A stretch of DNA of 64,000 bases, taken from Ganoderma boninense (lineage: Eukaryota > Basidiomycota > Agaricomycetes > Polyporales > Polyporaceae). The position numbers were made by a program, and so were the translations under genes. Positions 11,690-21,703 of the stretch are shown here, piece by piece. The DNA is taken from assembly GCA_002900995.3 (NCBI GenBank), contig CM035309.1, positions 3,292,389-3,356,388 of the forward strand. Reading direction: 5' to 3'. The notes beneath the pieces were generated by a model that saw only the letters and a program-made list of their open reading frames with translations, was not told where the DNA came from and did not search any database. Every line of letters starts with the position of its first letter. Position 1 is the first letter of the stretch.

Positions 11690-12995
11690 CTACGACGACG
11701 ATCCGTTAAAGAGCGTGTTCACAAGCTCCGTGGCCTTCGCCGCCACCTCGAGGTACTCCGACAACTTGTGCGAGCCCGACTCCTTCTCCTTCTCCTTTGC
11801 TGCCTCCGTCTCCTTCCCCGTCTCTTTCCCCGTCCCCTTCTCCGTCCCCTTCAAATTCAAGTTCCGCCGCCGCTGTTTGGCGCTCTCGTACGACGCGAGG
11901 TCCCCGGGCACGGGGATCGGGAAGAACATATGGCTGAGCCCCTGCGCGAGGCGCACCTCCGGGCTCGACATGCACTTCGTGCACAGGTCGTACGACACAC
12001 CTATCCCGTGCAACAGCACATATATGCGCACACCGAGGTCGCGACTCGAGGTGAGCAACTGCAGAGTTCCAAGATCGCGCGCGACTAGTCACTAGCACTA
12101 GGGGGCGCACTCACTTTGGCAGTCAAGACAGCGGAACCGCACGCCGACGATCGGGTACTCCTTGCACACATCGCACTGCGCGTCGTCGTGGCGCGCAACG
12201 TGCGGCTGCGCCGCCGCGTGCGCGGCGTCGTACAGCGCGCGGTCCTGCGGCGTCGGGATCGCGAAGAAGGGGTGCGCTGCCGCGTGCGCGTGCCGCTTGG
12301 AGGGGTCCGCGATGCACCGCTCGCAGAGGTCGTAGTCTTCCACAGCGCAGATGGACGTGCATGAGCGTGAGCATGAGAGAGGAGAGAGGAGAAGAGGTAA
12401 GCTCCAACGAGTGGCAACTCCCGGATCCATTGCACATGGGGTATGGTACTTAAGTGACGTACCGGCGCAGACCAGGCACTTGTGCCTCGCGCCTTCGATC
12501 GGTTTCGCGCCGCAGCCGTCGCAGGATATGCCAGTGTGTGCCGCGCGAGGAGGAGGAGGAGGGCTGAGCGGGGTGGTTGGGCTTCGCGAGTACTGCGGGG
12601 GCGCGGCCTGGGCGGCCGCGACGATCTGCGCGAGCTGGTGGAGGTCGTCCTGCGTCCGGACGGGGAAGAAGTGGTGCGTCGGGTCGTGCGCGGCCCACGC
12701 GCTGGGGGAGGTCATGCATGCGCTACATCGGTCGTAGTCTGCATCGAGTCCGTTCAACTTCTGCGAGTGTGCGCGGACGGCCCGGGCGAGAGCCTAAGGG
12801 ACTTACTGGGACACTGTACGCAGTTGTACCTGATACCCCGGATGCCGCGTTTCCCGCAGAAGTCGCACGAGGCGTTGGCGTGGATGGGCTCCGAGTCTTG
12901 CCAGCGTCCTTGAAGTCGGCTGGAAAGGGAGGATAGCCTGACGGAGCGGCGGTGCCTGTGGCGTACGTCTGGCCGTGTTGAGGGTAAAAATTCAT
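11690..12995 (-). CDS. triple ZZ-type zinc-finger protein, copy 1
   Basis: The protein has three ZZ zinc-finger units. Finger 1 is CDFCGKRGIRGIRYNCVQCP...DYDRCSACMTSP. Finger 2 is GISCDGCGAKPIEGARHKC...DYDLCERCIADPSKRHAH. Finger 3 is AQCDVCKEYPIVGVRFRCLDC...YDLCTKCMSSPEV. Each finger is split by an intron before its DYD motif and followed by an H-rich HHFFPV/HPFFAI/SHMFFPI segment that supplies histidine ligands. ZZ domains generally bind protein N-termini or histone tails; the target here is unknown. The ATG at 12995 (MNFYPQHGQTYATG) is out of frame with finger 1 unless a 47-nt intron (about 12923-12969) is removed, or one base is missing. The C-terminus is charged (KGTEKGTGKETGKETEAAKE). 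The paralogue is at 17.4-18.7 kb. Confidence 0.8.
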
Positions 12996-13123
12996 GGTCA
13001 GCGTTGGTGGGCGAAGGAAGGACGGGCTCGAAGGAAAGAAGAGAACGGCGTACGCTGTCCTGGCCCTCGTCCTGTGCACCCACATATACTGGCCTCGTAT
13101 TCGGATATCCCGTGACGGATCCT

Positions 13124-13800
13124 TTAGAGGATCTTCCCGGGGCACTGCGCCTGTGAAAGATAGCAAAGAATCTCGTAAGGAGGTGGTAGGTGGAGACAGC
13201 CGGGTTCTATTGTCCACCTGTTTAGCGGTTCTCTGACGCGGAACCGCTCCAACTTCCTGTGGTGCACGAGGACACCACTGAACCCTATGAAACGAACCGC
13301 GGTAAACCCAGTCCAATGTCTGTGACTGCAAATGCATCGCCTCGAGCCAGCCTGAGCATCTCCTTGTCTGATCCCCTCGTTCCAGTGGAGGACCTCGTCC
13401 AGGTCAATGTAGCGCATCCAGTGCGGCGACAAAGGAAGCAGGGATATGAGAAGACATGCTCCCATGAACCTATAGAGCCACGACGCGAGCACAGGACTGA
13501 CGCTGAGGTGTCGAATGTGGTTTGCCCGCTGATCGGGTGCCTCTGCGCTGGGTCAGCAAAGCAAAACAGAAGACTCACTGACCGCCCTCGCCGAGGCCAT
13601 CTGTCCGCGCGTACCCTGGAGCCGCGGGTCCTCCCACAGCCTCGCGCTCTTCGTCAGCTCTCAGCCTTTCATCTTCAAGCTCACCTGGATTACAGAGCCT
13701 GCCACGTCACCCTGACCGTTGACGGCGGTGTCATTTTCTCCGTTTTGTTCGTATTCGGGCACGTGCCACAGTTCCAGGATAGCGCCAGGTAGTATGGTTA
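13124..13800 (-). CDS. hypothetical membrane protein, partial model
   Basis: I do not recognise this gene, but the minus strand shows a coding-like series with spliceable gaps. It reads LELWHVPEYEQNG...DVAGSVIQ, then SARLWEDPRLQGTRGQMASA, then after an approximately 40-nt intron EAPDQRANHIRHLSVSP and a hydrophobic segment SWLYRFMGACLLISLLPLSP followed by HWMRYIDLDEVLHWNEGIRQ. The hydrophobic stretch could be one membrane span near the C-terminus. The start is not determined; a hydrophobic segment further upstream (about 14050-14160, MACLGACIVMWLISFLRL) may be its 5' exon. It lies between the ZZ gene and the DUF4139 gene, all on the minus strand. The bounds are approximate. Confidence 0.35.
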
Positions 13801-14233
13801 AGAGCTACGAGCAGATGTAGAGGGGAAGTTGGTTGTCGCCGAGTGCTAGACTCCACAGGATTTACTGCAAGGAACGCGGTATAAGTATACTTAGACGGTC
13901 ACACCTGGGAGGCCTCGGCTCGCGAAACGCGCCCTCGTGATCGTGTCTCGACTCTCGGCTAGCGACCCACAGGCCACGCCGAGGGCGCCTCTTGTCCTTC
14001 GTGTTCCCCATGCGCATACAGTGCACCGGGGCCCTTCCATTCATGCAACAATTGCAGTGTAGTCCTGAATAAAAAGTGAGCATACGTAGAAATACACGAA
14101 GACGAAGAAATGATATCAACCACATCACAATGCATGCTCCGAGACAGGCCATCTCGGCGCGAAAGTGCACCTGTATACAGAGCTCCGCCGACCCTAAATC
14201 TCATCCAGGATCCTACCTCTACCCTTCAAAAAG

Positions 14234-16619
14234 CTACACCGCCTTGTTTTTCCCCGCCTCGACACCCATCCGAAGCTCCTCCCACCGCATGCTGCTCGGT
14301 GCCCTGACCTCCCACTCCGCCTCCAACGTGACCCTCTCCCCGGCCTTCAACTCAAACACCCACTCGTACAAGCCCTCCTTCTCGCTCGCCCACCGCACCT
14401 TGACCTCCTTCCCCTCACCACCAGCGGCGCCGGGGAGCACGACCGCGACCTCCTCGCCGTCCTTCGCCTGCGCGAGCTCCGCCGGCCGGCGGAGCACCAC
14501 GTTGATGTTCGCGTCGTCGTGCCCGAACGGGATCGCGTCGCGCACGACGAGCTGCGCGACGTCGAACGCGTGCCCGTTGGTGACCGTCGTCGTGACCGTG
14601 CGCGTCGTCGTCTTGCACGGCTCCGCGAAGCTCCGCGTCGGCTCGTGCGCCGTGCGCGACCTGGGCTGCACCACGACCCTGAGCGCGGTGTCGATCCCGA
14701 GCACGCACGTGAACGACTCGTTCACCCCGACGAGCTACCATCATCATCGTCATCATAACAGTCATGACGAACCCCCATGTGAGCCCCATGTCAGTGTCCC
14801 GCGACGAAGCGCATATATGCATCGATGAAAGGGCACTTACGCCCGGGAGCCGCGTCCTCGCAACGACGCTGCCGTCCACGAACACGCTCACGGGCCCTGC
14901 TCGCAGCTCGTATCCGCTCGTGTTCATGATCCGGCCCTCGATGAACGCCCCCGCCGCCCTCGCCTTGCGGGGCACGCACACGTACGTGAGCGCGGTCCGC
15001 AGCGCGAGCACCGCGATCGGCACCCTGTGCACGGCACCGTCGCTCGGCAGCGACACGCGGTGCGCGGGCGACAATGCGCTCTTCTTGTCCACCACCGCGC
15101 TCGCGCCGTCCATCGCCAGATCCTCGAACTGCTCGTCCTCGTCGGGGGAAGGGGGATGCGCGGGTACACTACCAAAGGGCGTGCTGACCATGAATGCCCG
15201 AGGCTGTGACGCGACCGATACTGGGGGTGGCGCTGGCGCTGGCGCTGGCGGGGCGGGCGGCGCCATGGCTAGCGCTCCGGCTGGCGCGGGCGCAGGCGCA
15301 GGGGGCCCAACGCGGTTGAGGCTGAAAAACTGGCCAAACCCGGACTGAACTGGGACTGGGACTGCTGGCTGATGTGCGGCGGCATTTGCTAGGTGGCCGA
15401 AGGATTGGGCGTGCTGCCGCAGCTCGCGCAGGAGATTTGGCTGTTGTTGCAGCTGCTGCAGCTGCTGTTGGCGTTGTTGCAAATGTTGCATTAGCAGTTG
15501 TCGTCGTCGTTGTTGTTCCAGCAGTGACTGCGGCTGCGGCTGCGGTTGTTCTTGTTGTTGCAGCTGTCGGGAGCCAACGCCGCCGAAAATGCTGCCGGCG
15601 GTTGAGCTCGAGGGAGGGCGGACGGGCACAAGGCGGAGGGCATCGACCTCGGGGACGGCGAGGCTCCGTAGCGCGTGCGCGTTCGCGGTGCTCAGGGTGA
15701 GGACGGCGTCGATCCAGTCTTCGCCCGTGCTCTGTGTGACGTTGGCGCAGTAGTGGAGCGAGACGTCCGGCGAGGGCTTCCCGTCGGACGTCGTGGTCGC
15801 GTGCAGGTCGTAGCACGGCTCCCAGGTCGCCCCGGTTACCACTGCAGTGCAGCGTCAGCGTGCGTATCATGCATACAGGAGAACAGTGCGTGAAAGGGAG
15901 TAAAAGGGGAGGGAGGAGGGGGGTTAAACTTGAACGCTTACGGTAAGTTAGCTGGAACGCAACCCTGTAGTCGTGTTTCGCGCGCAAGGTCGCAGTGACG
16001 ACGGCGGCGGTCTGGCCCGTGTGCGAGTTGGCGAGCAGCCAGCTCTCCCTGTCGAGCGCCTCGATCTGCCCGTCCAGCTCGGCGACCGCACGCGCGGCGC
16101 CGCGCTTCCGCGCGACGAACGCATCCATGAGCGCGTCGAATGTGGTCGCACTGTCCTTTGCATTCACAAGGGCACGCGCGCCGTCGTCGAGGAGCGTGAG
16201 CTCGGCCTGGCGGACGGCGCGCTCAGCCGCGAGCCGCTTGCGCTGCGACGCGAGCGTCTTGGCCGCTGCGGCGTTCTTCGTGTGCTTTCGATGTGAGTCG
16301 TGGGCGAGCGTGGTGCTGCACGACGTGTCGACGATGCGCACGTCCCGTCCCGTGCCAGTGCGCCCAGCCCGTGGACCCGGGGTGACTCTGGGTCGACTTT
16401 GCTGGGGAGGCCGGAGATCTCGAGCACGTTGCTCCCAGTCTAGTGGTCAAACACATAGTAAGCAACTGTGGACGTTCGGGGGTGGAGCGATCAGTCGCTC
16501 ACCTTCAAATCAACTGCGAAGGTGCGTGTCACCTGGGCGGTCGACGACTGGTGGAAGATCGTCACTGCCTTGACGGGGTGCTCGGAGGCGTTGAGGGAGA
16601 TGACGACCTCGGAGGACAT
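14234..16619 (-). CDS. DUF4140/DUF4139 (mucoidy inhibitor A-like) protein, copy 1
   Basis: The start at 16619 gives MSSEVVISLNASEHPVKAVT then TAQVTRTFAVDLK, the DUF4140 N-terminal strand region. This is followed by NVLEISGLPSKVDPESPRVH and a coiled-coil-forming middle (RKRLAAERAVRQAELTLLDD). The DUF4139 part begins VVTGATWEPCYDLHATT and includes SLHYCANVTQSTGEDWIDAV, then FIEGRIMNTSGYELRAGPVS, and ends GLYEWVFELKAGERVTLEAE...KNKAV (stop 14234-14236). Between the two DUF4139 halves lies a low-complexity insert: a Gln-rich run (about 15430-15540) and an Ala/Pro run (about 15230-15330). At about 16343-16352 the frame breaks between HGLG and DVRIVDTS; one extra G restores it. The biochemical function of the family is unknown. 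The paralogue is at 24.4-26.6 kb. Confidence 0.8.
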
Positions 16620-17094
16620 AGTATGCCTCATTACGGTCGAGGAGCGGAAGAACTGGCACTACGGATCTCAATCAGCCTTTTATCCTACCGTCGAGGAAGT
16701 CACCCACTGCCATCCTAGGCTCGAGTCAAGGACTCACGGAGTCTCGGCGGTACCGTGCTCACGATGTCGGCCTTTGCCGCCGACTGCCGGTGTGGACCTC
16801 TAAGTACTTGGCCGTCTGGGACCGAGTACTTAGTAGCAGCCACTGTCTTGATGCCCGAAGTTCGAACGACTCGGAATATCCTGGACCCTTGGCACTGCGG
16901 CAGTGCACCAACGGTTTCCAGCCCCAGTCGCGGCGCGAGGACAAACCTATCTTCACAGGACACTATACACTCCACGCCTCTCCCCGGTCCCGTTCGATCC
17001 ACTCTCTCGAAGTTTGAGGGCGGGAGAATTGGACCTTGCAGCGTTGGTAAGAGCACATGCTAGTGATATAGCGCAATGAGGCCATTGAGGCATC
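16620..17094. other. spacer 5' of DUF4139 copy 1
   Basis: No gene is seen. A TATA-like GGATAAAAGG on the minus strand at about 16676-16685 probably serves the DUF4139 gene, whose ATG is at 16619. Confidence 0.4.
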
Positions 17095-17165
17095 GCATTA
17101 ATGGGGTAGTGGTAACCTGGGTCGTTGCCATCGACCCGCCGGGGGTTCGATTCCCCCTTAATGCA
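17095..17165 (+). tRNA. tRNA-Gly (GCC)
   Basis: The 71-nt segment folds as a complete cloverleaf. The acceptor stem is GCATTAA/TTAATGC with discriminator A. The anticodon stem GGTCG/CGACC encloses the loop TTGCCAT, giving anticodon GCC. The T arm is GGGGG-TTCGATT-CCCCC. The D arm contains GGTAGTGGTAA. There is no intron. It lies between the DUF4139 gene and the second ZZ gene, and a T-run follows immediately. Confidence 0.93.
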
Positions 17166-17171
17166 AGCGAA

Positions 17172-17177
17172 TTTTTT
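17172..17177 (+). terminator. RNA polymerase III T-run terminator
   Basis: Six T residues start 7 nt after the tRNA 3' end, the usual distance for a Pol III stop signal. Confidence 0.75.
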
Positions 17178-17399
17178 ACATCCTCTCCACAGCTCATCAA
17201 GATCTTTTAACTTTTCTTGCTCGTTGAGCGTCGAGCAATAGTGCTGCTGATGATACGGTTTTGCATTGGAGTACAGTAAAGACGCCATATACAAAGATCA
17301 ACTTCCGAATTTTACAAGTTCGAAACGATGCGCTATCCCTCTCCCCCCTTCCCCCCTCAGCATGTCGTGCAGGACGACTCGGACGAGATCGTCTCCTAC

Positions 17400-18709
17400 T
17401 CAAGAAACCAGCTCAGATATCTTGGCCGTCAACTGACGGGGCTGCTGAGACGCTGTCTTCCGATGGATCCCCAACGCGTGGTTGTACACAATCAACCCGT
17501 TCTGCGTAGGCGCAGGAATCGGGAAGAACGCGTGCGTGAGGTCGTGCCGCGCGCGGACCTCCGGGCTGGAGATGCACTCCGTGCACAGATCGTAGTCTGC
17601 AGGTTCCAATGCCGTCAAGTTCAGCGGATCAGCAGAGTCCGACCAAGAGATCGTGCAAAGAGCGGGAGCAAACTCACCGGGGCAGTCGAGACAGCGGTGG
17701 CGGACGCCGACGAGGGGCACCTTCCTGCACGCATCGCAGGACACCGAGTCGTGCTGGACGCCTCCGATCGCAGGCTGCGCCTGGGCGCGGGTGCGGGCGT
17801 ACAGGGTCTCGTCCTCCTGGGTCACGATCGTGAAGAAGGGGTGGGCGGCGGCGTGGTGCGCGTTCCGCTTGGAGAGGTCCGTGATGCATATGCTGCAGAA
17901 GTCGTAATCTGGCCGAATTTCGGTTGCGTTTTCAGCACAGTCAGCTGCGCTGCATGCGACTATTATGAGAGCGAGAGGACGCACCGGCGCAGACGAGGCA
18001 CTTGTGCCGCACGCCCTCGATCTGGCCTCGTGCACCCGTCGCAGGTGATGCCTGGGTGGACTCGGTTGAGGCGGGGCGCGAACGGCGACGGCTGCGCGGC
18101 GGATAGCTTGGCGACGACGAGCGCGAGGTGCGCGAGGTCGTCCTCTGTCTTGATCGGGAAGAACTGGTGCGTCGAGTCGTGCGCCGCCCATGCGCTGGGG
18201 GAGGTCATGCACGCGCTGCACCTGTCGTAGTCTGCGGGGGTCCGGTCATGATCAGCTTCAAATGTCGACGAATGGAGCGCAGACACGGAGATGGTCGATC
18301 GTGATGCAGAGAACTCACTGGGACACTGGACGCATTTGTACCTGATGCCGCGGATGCCGCTTTTCCCGCAGAAATCGCACGAGATTCCTGCGTGGTGTGG
18401 CTCCTCGGGACTTTGAGTCGGGCCTTGCGTTTGTGTTTCTGTCTCGTTCTGTGACCTCGAGGGACGGATGGAAGGGGTGCTCGTGGTCGACGAGGTGGGT
18501 GGGCCGAATAGCGGCCGTCCACTGCTCGTCTTCCTGTCGAACCCAGGACTACCCGATGTCGTACCGGCATTTGTGGAGGAGGTGCCAGTGCCCGCCAGTG
18601 GTGCGAAGGGACGACCCGTCTTCCAGTCGAAGCCGGTTCGGGAGCCAGAGCCTGAGGGAGCAGCGAGTGGTGTCGCGAAAATGGAGCGGGGAGGCTGAGA
18701 CTGCGCCAT
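17400..18709 (-). CDS. triple ZZ-type zinc-finger protein, copy 2 (frameshifted)
   Basis: This is a paralogue of the ZZ gene at 11.7-13.0 kb. The start at 18709 gives a Ser/Thr/Pro-rich N-terminus with a repeated G(F)DRKT/DWKTGRP(F/L)F motif. Finger 1 is CDFCGKSGIRGIRYKCVQCP and, after an intron, DYDRCSACMTSPSAWAAHD. Finger 2 starts HPGITCDGC but the frame then breaks at about 18021-18032: the codons for QIEGVRHKCLVCA are present in another frame. Finger 2 resumes DYDFCSICITDLSKRNAHH, and finger 3 is VSCDACRKVPLVGVRHRC...DYDLCTECISSPEV. The gene ends ...LTAKISELVS at 17400-17402. The break removes a cysteine pair if it is real. A short intron cannot repair it, because the only GT...AG there is 14 nt. 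It is either a sequence error or an inactivating lesion. Confidence 0.72.
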
Positions 18710-19181
18710 GTTAACGCTTCGAGCAGCGTCGTTGAAGCCTGTGGTCGCGCCGGAGAAGGGCGATGGCGACGCGCCGACGGATAACCCGCCCGCCTGCGGC
18801 CGCCTCTGCCATGACGAGGTCAGGGTCGCGTTCGCGGAAGATACTCATGGTGACGTTGTGGTTGGATTTGAAGCTTGAAGGGGACCTCGAGACGTCGTCC
18901 GGCGCGAGTCGACTTATCAAGGTTCCTGCAGCACCGCATGTATCAACAATGCCGTAACCATAGGACAGGACGGAGCCCCGACACAGTCCCGGTGGCTCTG
19001 TCGGGACGGACTCAGCATTCTGTACTGCGAAGCACTGGCTCGGAGGGGAATCTGAAAAGCTAAGTGTGGTACGTAGGAGGGACACGGAGGGACATGCAGT
19101 TAGTGTTAGTACTGGGATCTATGGCAAGCGGTAAGCTTCACAGCTAAGTAACATGGCGCTTAGATATCGTTGCTGAACAAA
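18710..19181. other. spacer upstream of ZZ copy 2
   Basis: No gene is recognised. It probably holds the ZZ copy 2 promoter, although no clear TATA box is evident. A minus-strand frame of 125 codons (18711-19085) has no family resemblance. Confidence 0.4.
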
Positions 19182-19500
19182 CTTATCAGATAAGGTCGAT
19201 ACCACCAGCTTTGGCGCCGATCCTCAGCCGAACAAACTTGACCGTGATCCTACTGCAATTGTCTTTGAATCCCCCATCTCTAACAGCAACGCATACACCT
19301 CCTTTATATTCACAGTCAGCGGCACATACAGTCGCTCAATCACTGGGGCTTTGTTATATTCAATGGAGATCTCAGTACGTTCTCCAACTCGCACTCGATT
19401 CCTCTTCCAGTTCTGTGCTCACAGTGACTGTGTAGAATTTAAAGCTAGCTAGAACACCTTGAAACGCCATATGAAATGCCTCTGGTAGACAGATATACAA
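19182..19500 (+). pseudogene. decayed duplicate of the Rix7 gene 5' end
   Basis: Ordered blocks match the region 30500-30800, upstream of and across the start of the Rix7/NVL-like gene. The blocks are CTTATCAGATAA; ATCCTCAGCC followed by CTTG.CGTGAT.CT; AATGGAGATCTC then GTRCGTYC; TGCTCAC...GTGTAG; and TAGC(C/T)AGA...CTCTGGT(C/A)GAC. The spacing is kept within a few tens of bases. The matching part covers promoter, ATG and the first coding segment, then homology ends. No open frame remains. It is a relic, not a gene. The conclusion rests on visual alignment. Confidence 0.55.
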
Positions 19501-20253
19501 TTATATGCCGGCTTCCAACGCAAGAGTGTCCAGCTGGAGATGGGGTGGGTGATAACCGGTAAGTTTGACTCCAAGCTTCGCATGCACGTACCAGCGGAGG
19601 AGGCATCACCACAGGGCGCGAAGATACTCCAGAGTCTCGCTCATAAGCATCATTGACATGAGAAGGTCGGAACTGTTGAAAAGTGCGTTTGTTATCCCTA
19701 TCCCTCGTTTCTCGCGCAGAATCAAGGGACCGAGCCCGCAGTCGTTATCTAGCTATAGGGCAGACACATCCTCCACATGCGTCGTCTTCGACGACGAGAT
19801 GAGGAGACCATGCCACGCCTCAACGACAACACGGTGAGTAGAGCTCGTCGAATGCACACGCGGTGAACATGTTGCTCGTCCGCCGTTCGGGCCGGCGAAC
19901 TGCTCTAACATGATCGAACCCCCGAATATGGCAGATAGTATCCGTCGAGTCTCCTCGACGTCGTGTCGATGACAGCGATTTTCCTGGTCTTTACAGTGGC
20001 ACTGACTTTTAAATACGAACTCACTCGCTTCTCTCCCATATCTAGCTCACCTTATGCGAGCCGGGACTGCGGTTGAACGTTGAGGACCAAGTCACGAGCG
20101 ATTCGCCTCTCGAGAAACGGATCAAACTGCCATGCTTTCGTCCTAAATCGTGCTATAACGGTGCAATCGCTGTTGGGCTGATGACAACTGTTCGCGAGAC
20201 TGATGTCACAGATGGCCTCTCCTTGTGTTGTCGGCCACGCCTGTCGTCTATGT

Positions 20254-20282
20254 TACAGCTGGTGCCGAAAAGAATGCCCGAC
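20254..20282 (+). repeat. 29-bp inverted repeat, left arm
   Basis: This is the exact reverse complement of 21344-21372. Beyond the 29 perfect bases the similarity continues with scattered mismatches for about 20 more, so it is a diverged longer repeat. The arms lie about 1.06 kb apart, upstream of DUF6534 copy 2. Confidence 0.8.
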
Positions 20283-21343
20283 GTGCCTCCGCGCGCCAGT
20301 TGACACAAACTGCGCCAAACAATCCCAAAAAATCGGACCGACTCAGAAAAATCCTCCTTACCCAGAACCGCCTCCTTCTCGTCACTTTGCATGCCTTGGC
20401 ACATGGCTTGATGTTCGACACCCCTGCTGGTAGCAAGGTTATCGAAGAAATCACATTTTGCGCGCTCCACACTGCTTTCGCTGTCCCAGGCAACATTGCA
20501 CTCGGTACATTCGTTTACTCATGCTCCGACGCTAGCAAGCCTTCGAATCACATTGTACCCTCTGGTATGCCCATTCCCGTCTGCAGATAATCCAGAAGAT
20601 CTGAACTGCTCTTGTCGAGGACGACCATGCCTATTGCCAAATATGGAAGTGACACCTAGCCTCGCTACGGCACTCCGATCCGTTTCTAACTCTGGTAGAT
20701 GGAGTGGGAGTTTATGGGATAGGCGGATAGGCGGAGTCGGGGCCCGAGTTTCATGGTAAGTACGTCGTTGTGGTCATATTCGCGTATCCCCAGTCAACTT
20801 CAGTTTTCGCCCGGCGATGACCCGTTGACGACCGCCTGAGCGGTAGGAAGCGGTTAGTATCGTCTTCCCAAGCCCATTCTGAACAATCTATCATGTTTTG
20901 TACCATTTCTGCCGTCAGTGTATCCCCCTTTTGTTGTTGTCTCCGGAGCCCTTGCCACCCTCCACATATGCCGGGTTAGCGCCGGCTCATGTTCCGCAGC
21001 ACCTCCGCCAATTCCTCAGTCGTCCCCTTCTGACCGTAAACTCGTTCAACTCATGAAGGCTCGAGTCTTAATGAACAATGGTCATATAGTACCTCGCCCA
21101 ATTTCTGCAACCGCCCTGGCTGTCGCGCATATCCTTGGATCTGTCGCGATGACGTTTTCGTTCACCACTTCAACTCTCCCACTGCCTCTTTTGATATGCA
21201 GTAGCGAAGACATGAAATAGCAATCAAATGGATGCAGTTAGTTCGGCAGAAAAGATTATTGAGGGACGGGATTAATTGTTTACATTTTATCGAATTGTTT
21301 CGACGACTTGCGTCAAATTGGGCGAGTTGGCGCTCGGGGGCAT

Positions 21344-21372
21344 GTCGGGCATTCTTTTCGGCACCAGCTGTA
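21344..21372 (-). repeat. 29-bp inverted repeat, right arm
   Basis: Partner of 20254-20282. In translation the longer repeat encodes AGAEKNAR in both arms (+ strand left, - strand right), which suggests it derives from a formerly coding or mobile sequence. Confidence 0.8.
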
Positions 21373-21703
21373 CTGCATGCGTTCCAGCGGATCTGATTCG
21401 CTCTCGCCGTGCACCCTTCACCGTCCTGTACCATGAGGTGTCTGCAGCCCCGCGGGCAGACTCGGATGCTTTTTTACCTTTTCGAGTGTAGTTCCCGTTT
21501 CCTGTCCGGCTCACCTCCCTTCTGACAACATGCAAGTTTGAGTTCTCCGGACTGTGGTCAAGGTTATTCTTGGACATAGTATTGTTTGCCTGCGGCCTTG
21601 GCTAAGTATTGACGGTTCGATATTCATAAAACCCCCCACTTCGTCGCGGCGCAATGGGTACGTGATCATCCACTCTCAGCTTCCTTCGCAATCCCTCGTC
21701 TCC

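Larger units (their letters stand above)
19501..21703. other. 2.2-kb spacer with unassigned plus-strand frames
   Basis: Plus-strand frames at 20225-20590 and 20918-21220 have somewhat protein-like translations (for example KILLTQNRLLLVTLHALAHG and PISATALAVAHILGSVAMTF) with hydrophobic stretches. They might be eroded membrane-protein exons related to the adjacent DUF6534 gene, but no hallmark motif is present, so I call no gene. The segment also contains a 29-bp inverted repeat pair listed separately. Confidence 0.35.

Noticed and set aside
14415..15842. A 475-codon minus-strand frame over the DUF4139 copy 1 exon.
   Set aside because: The first part is the real exon, but the C-terminal 130 residues (Arg/Gly-rich) run past a splice donor in the wrong frame.
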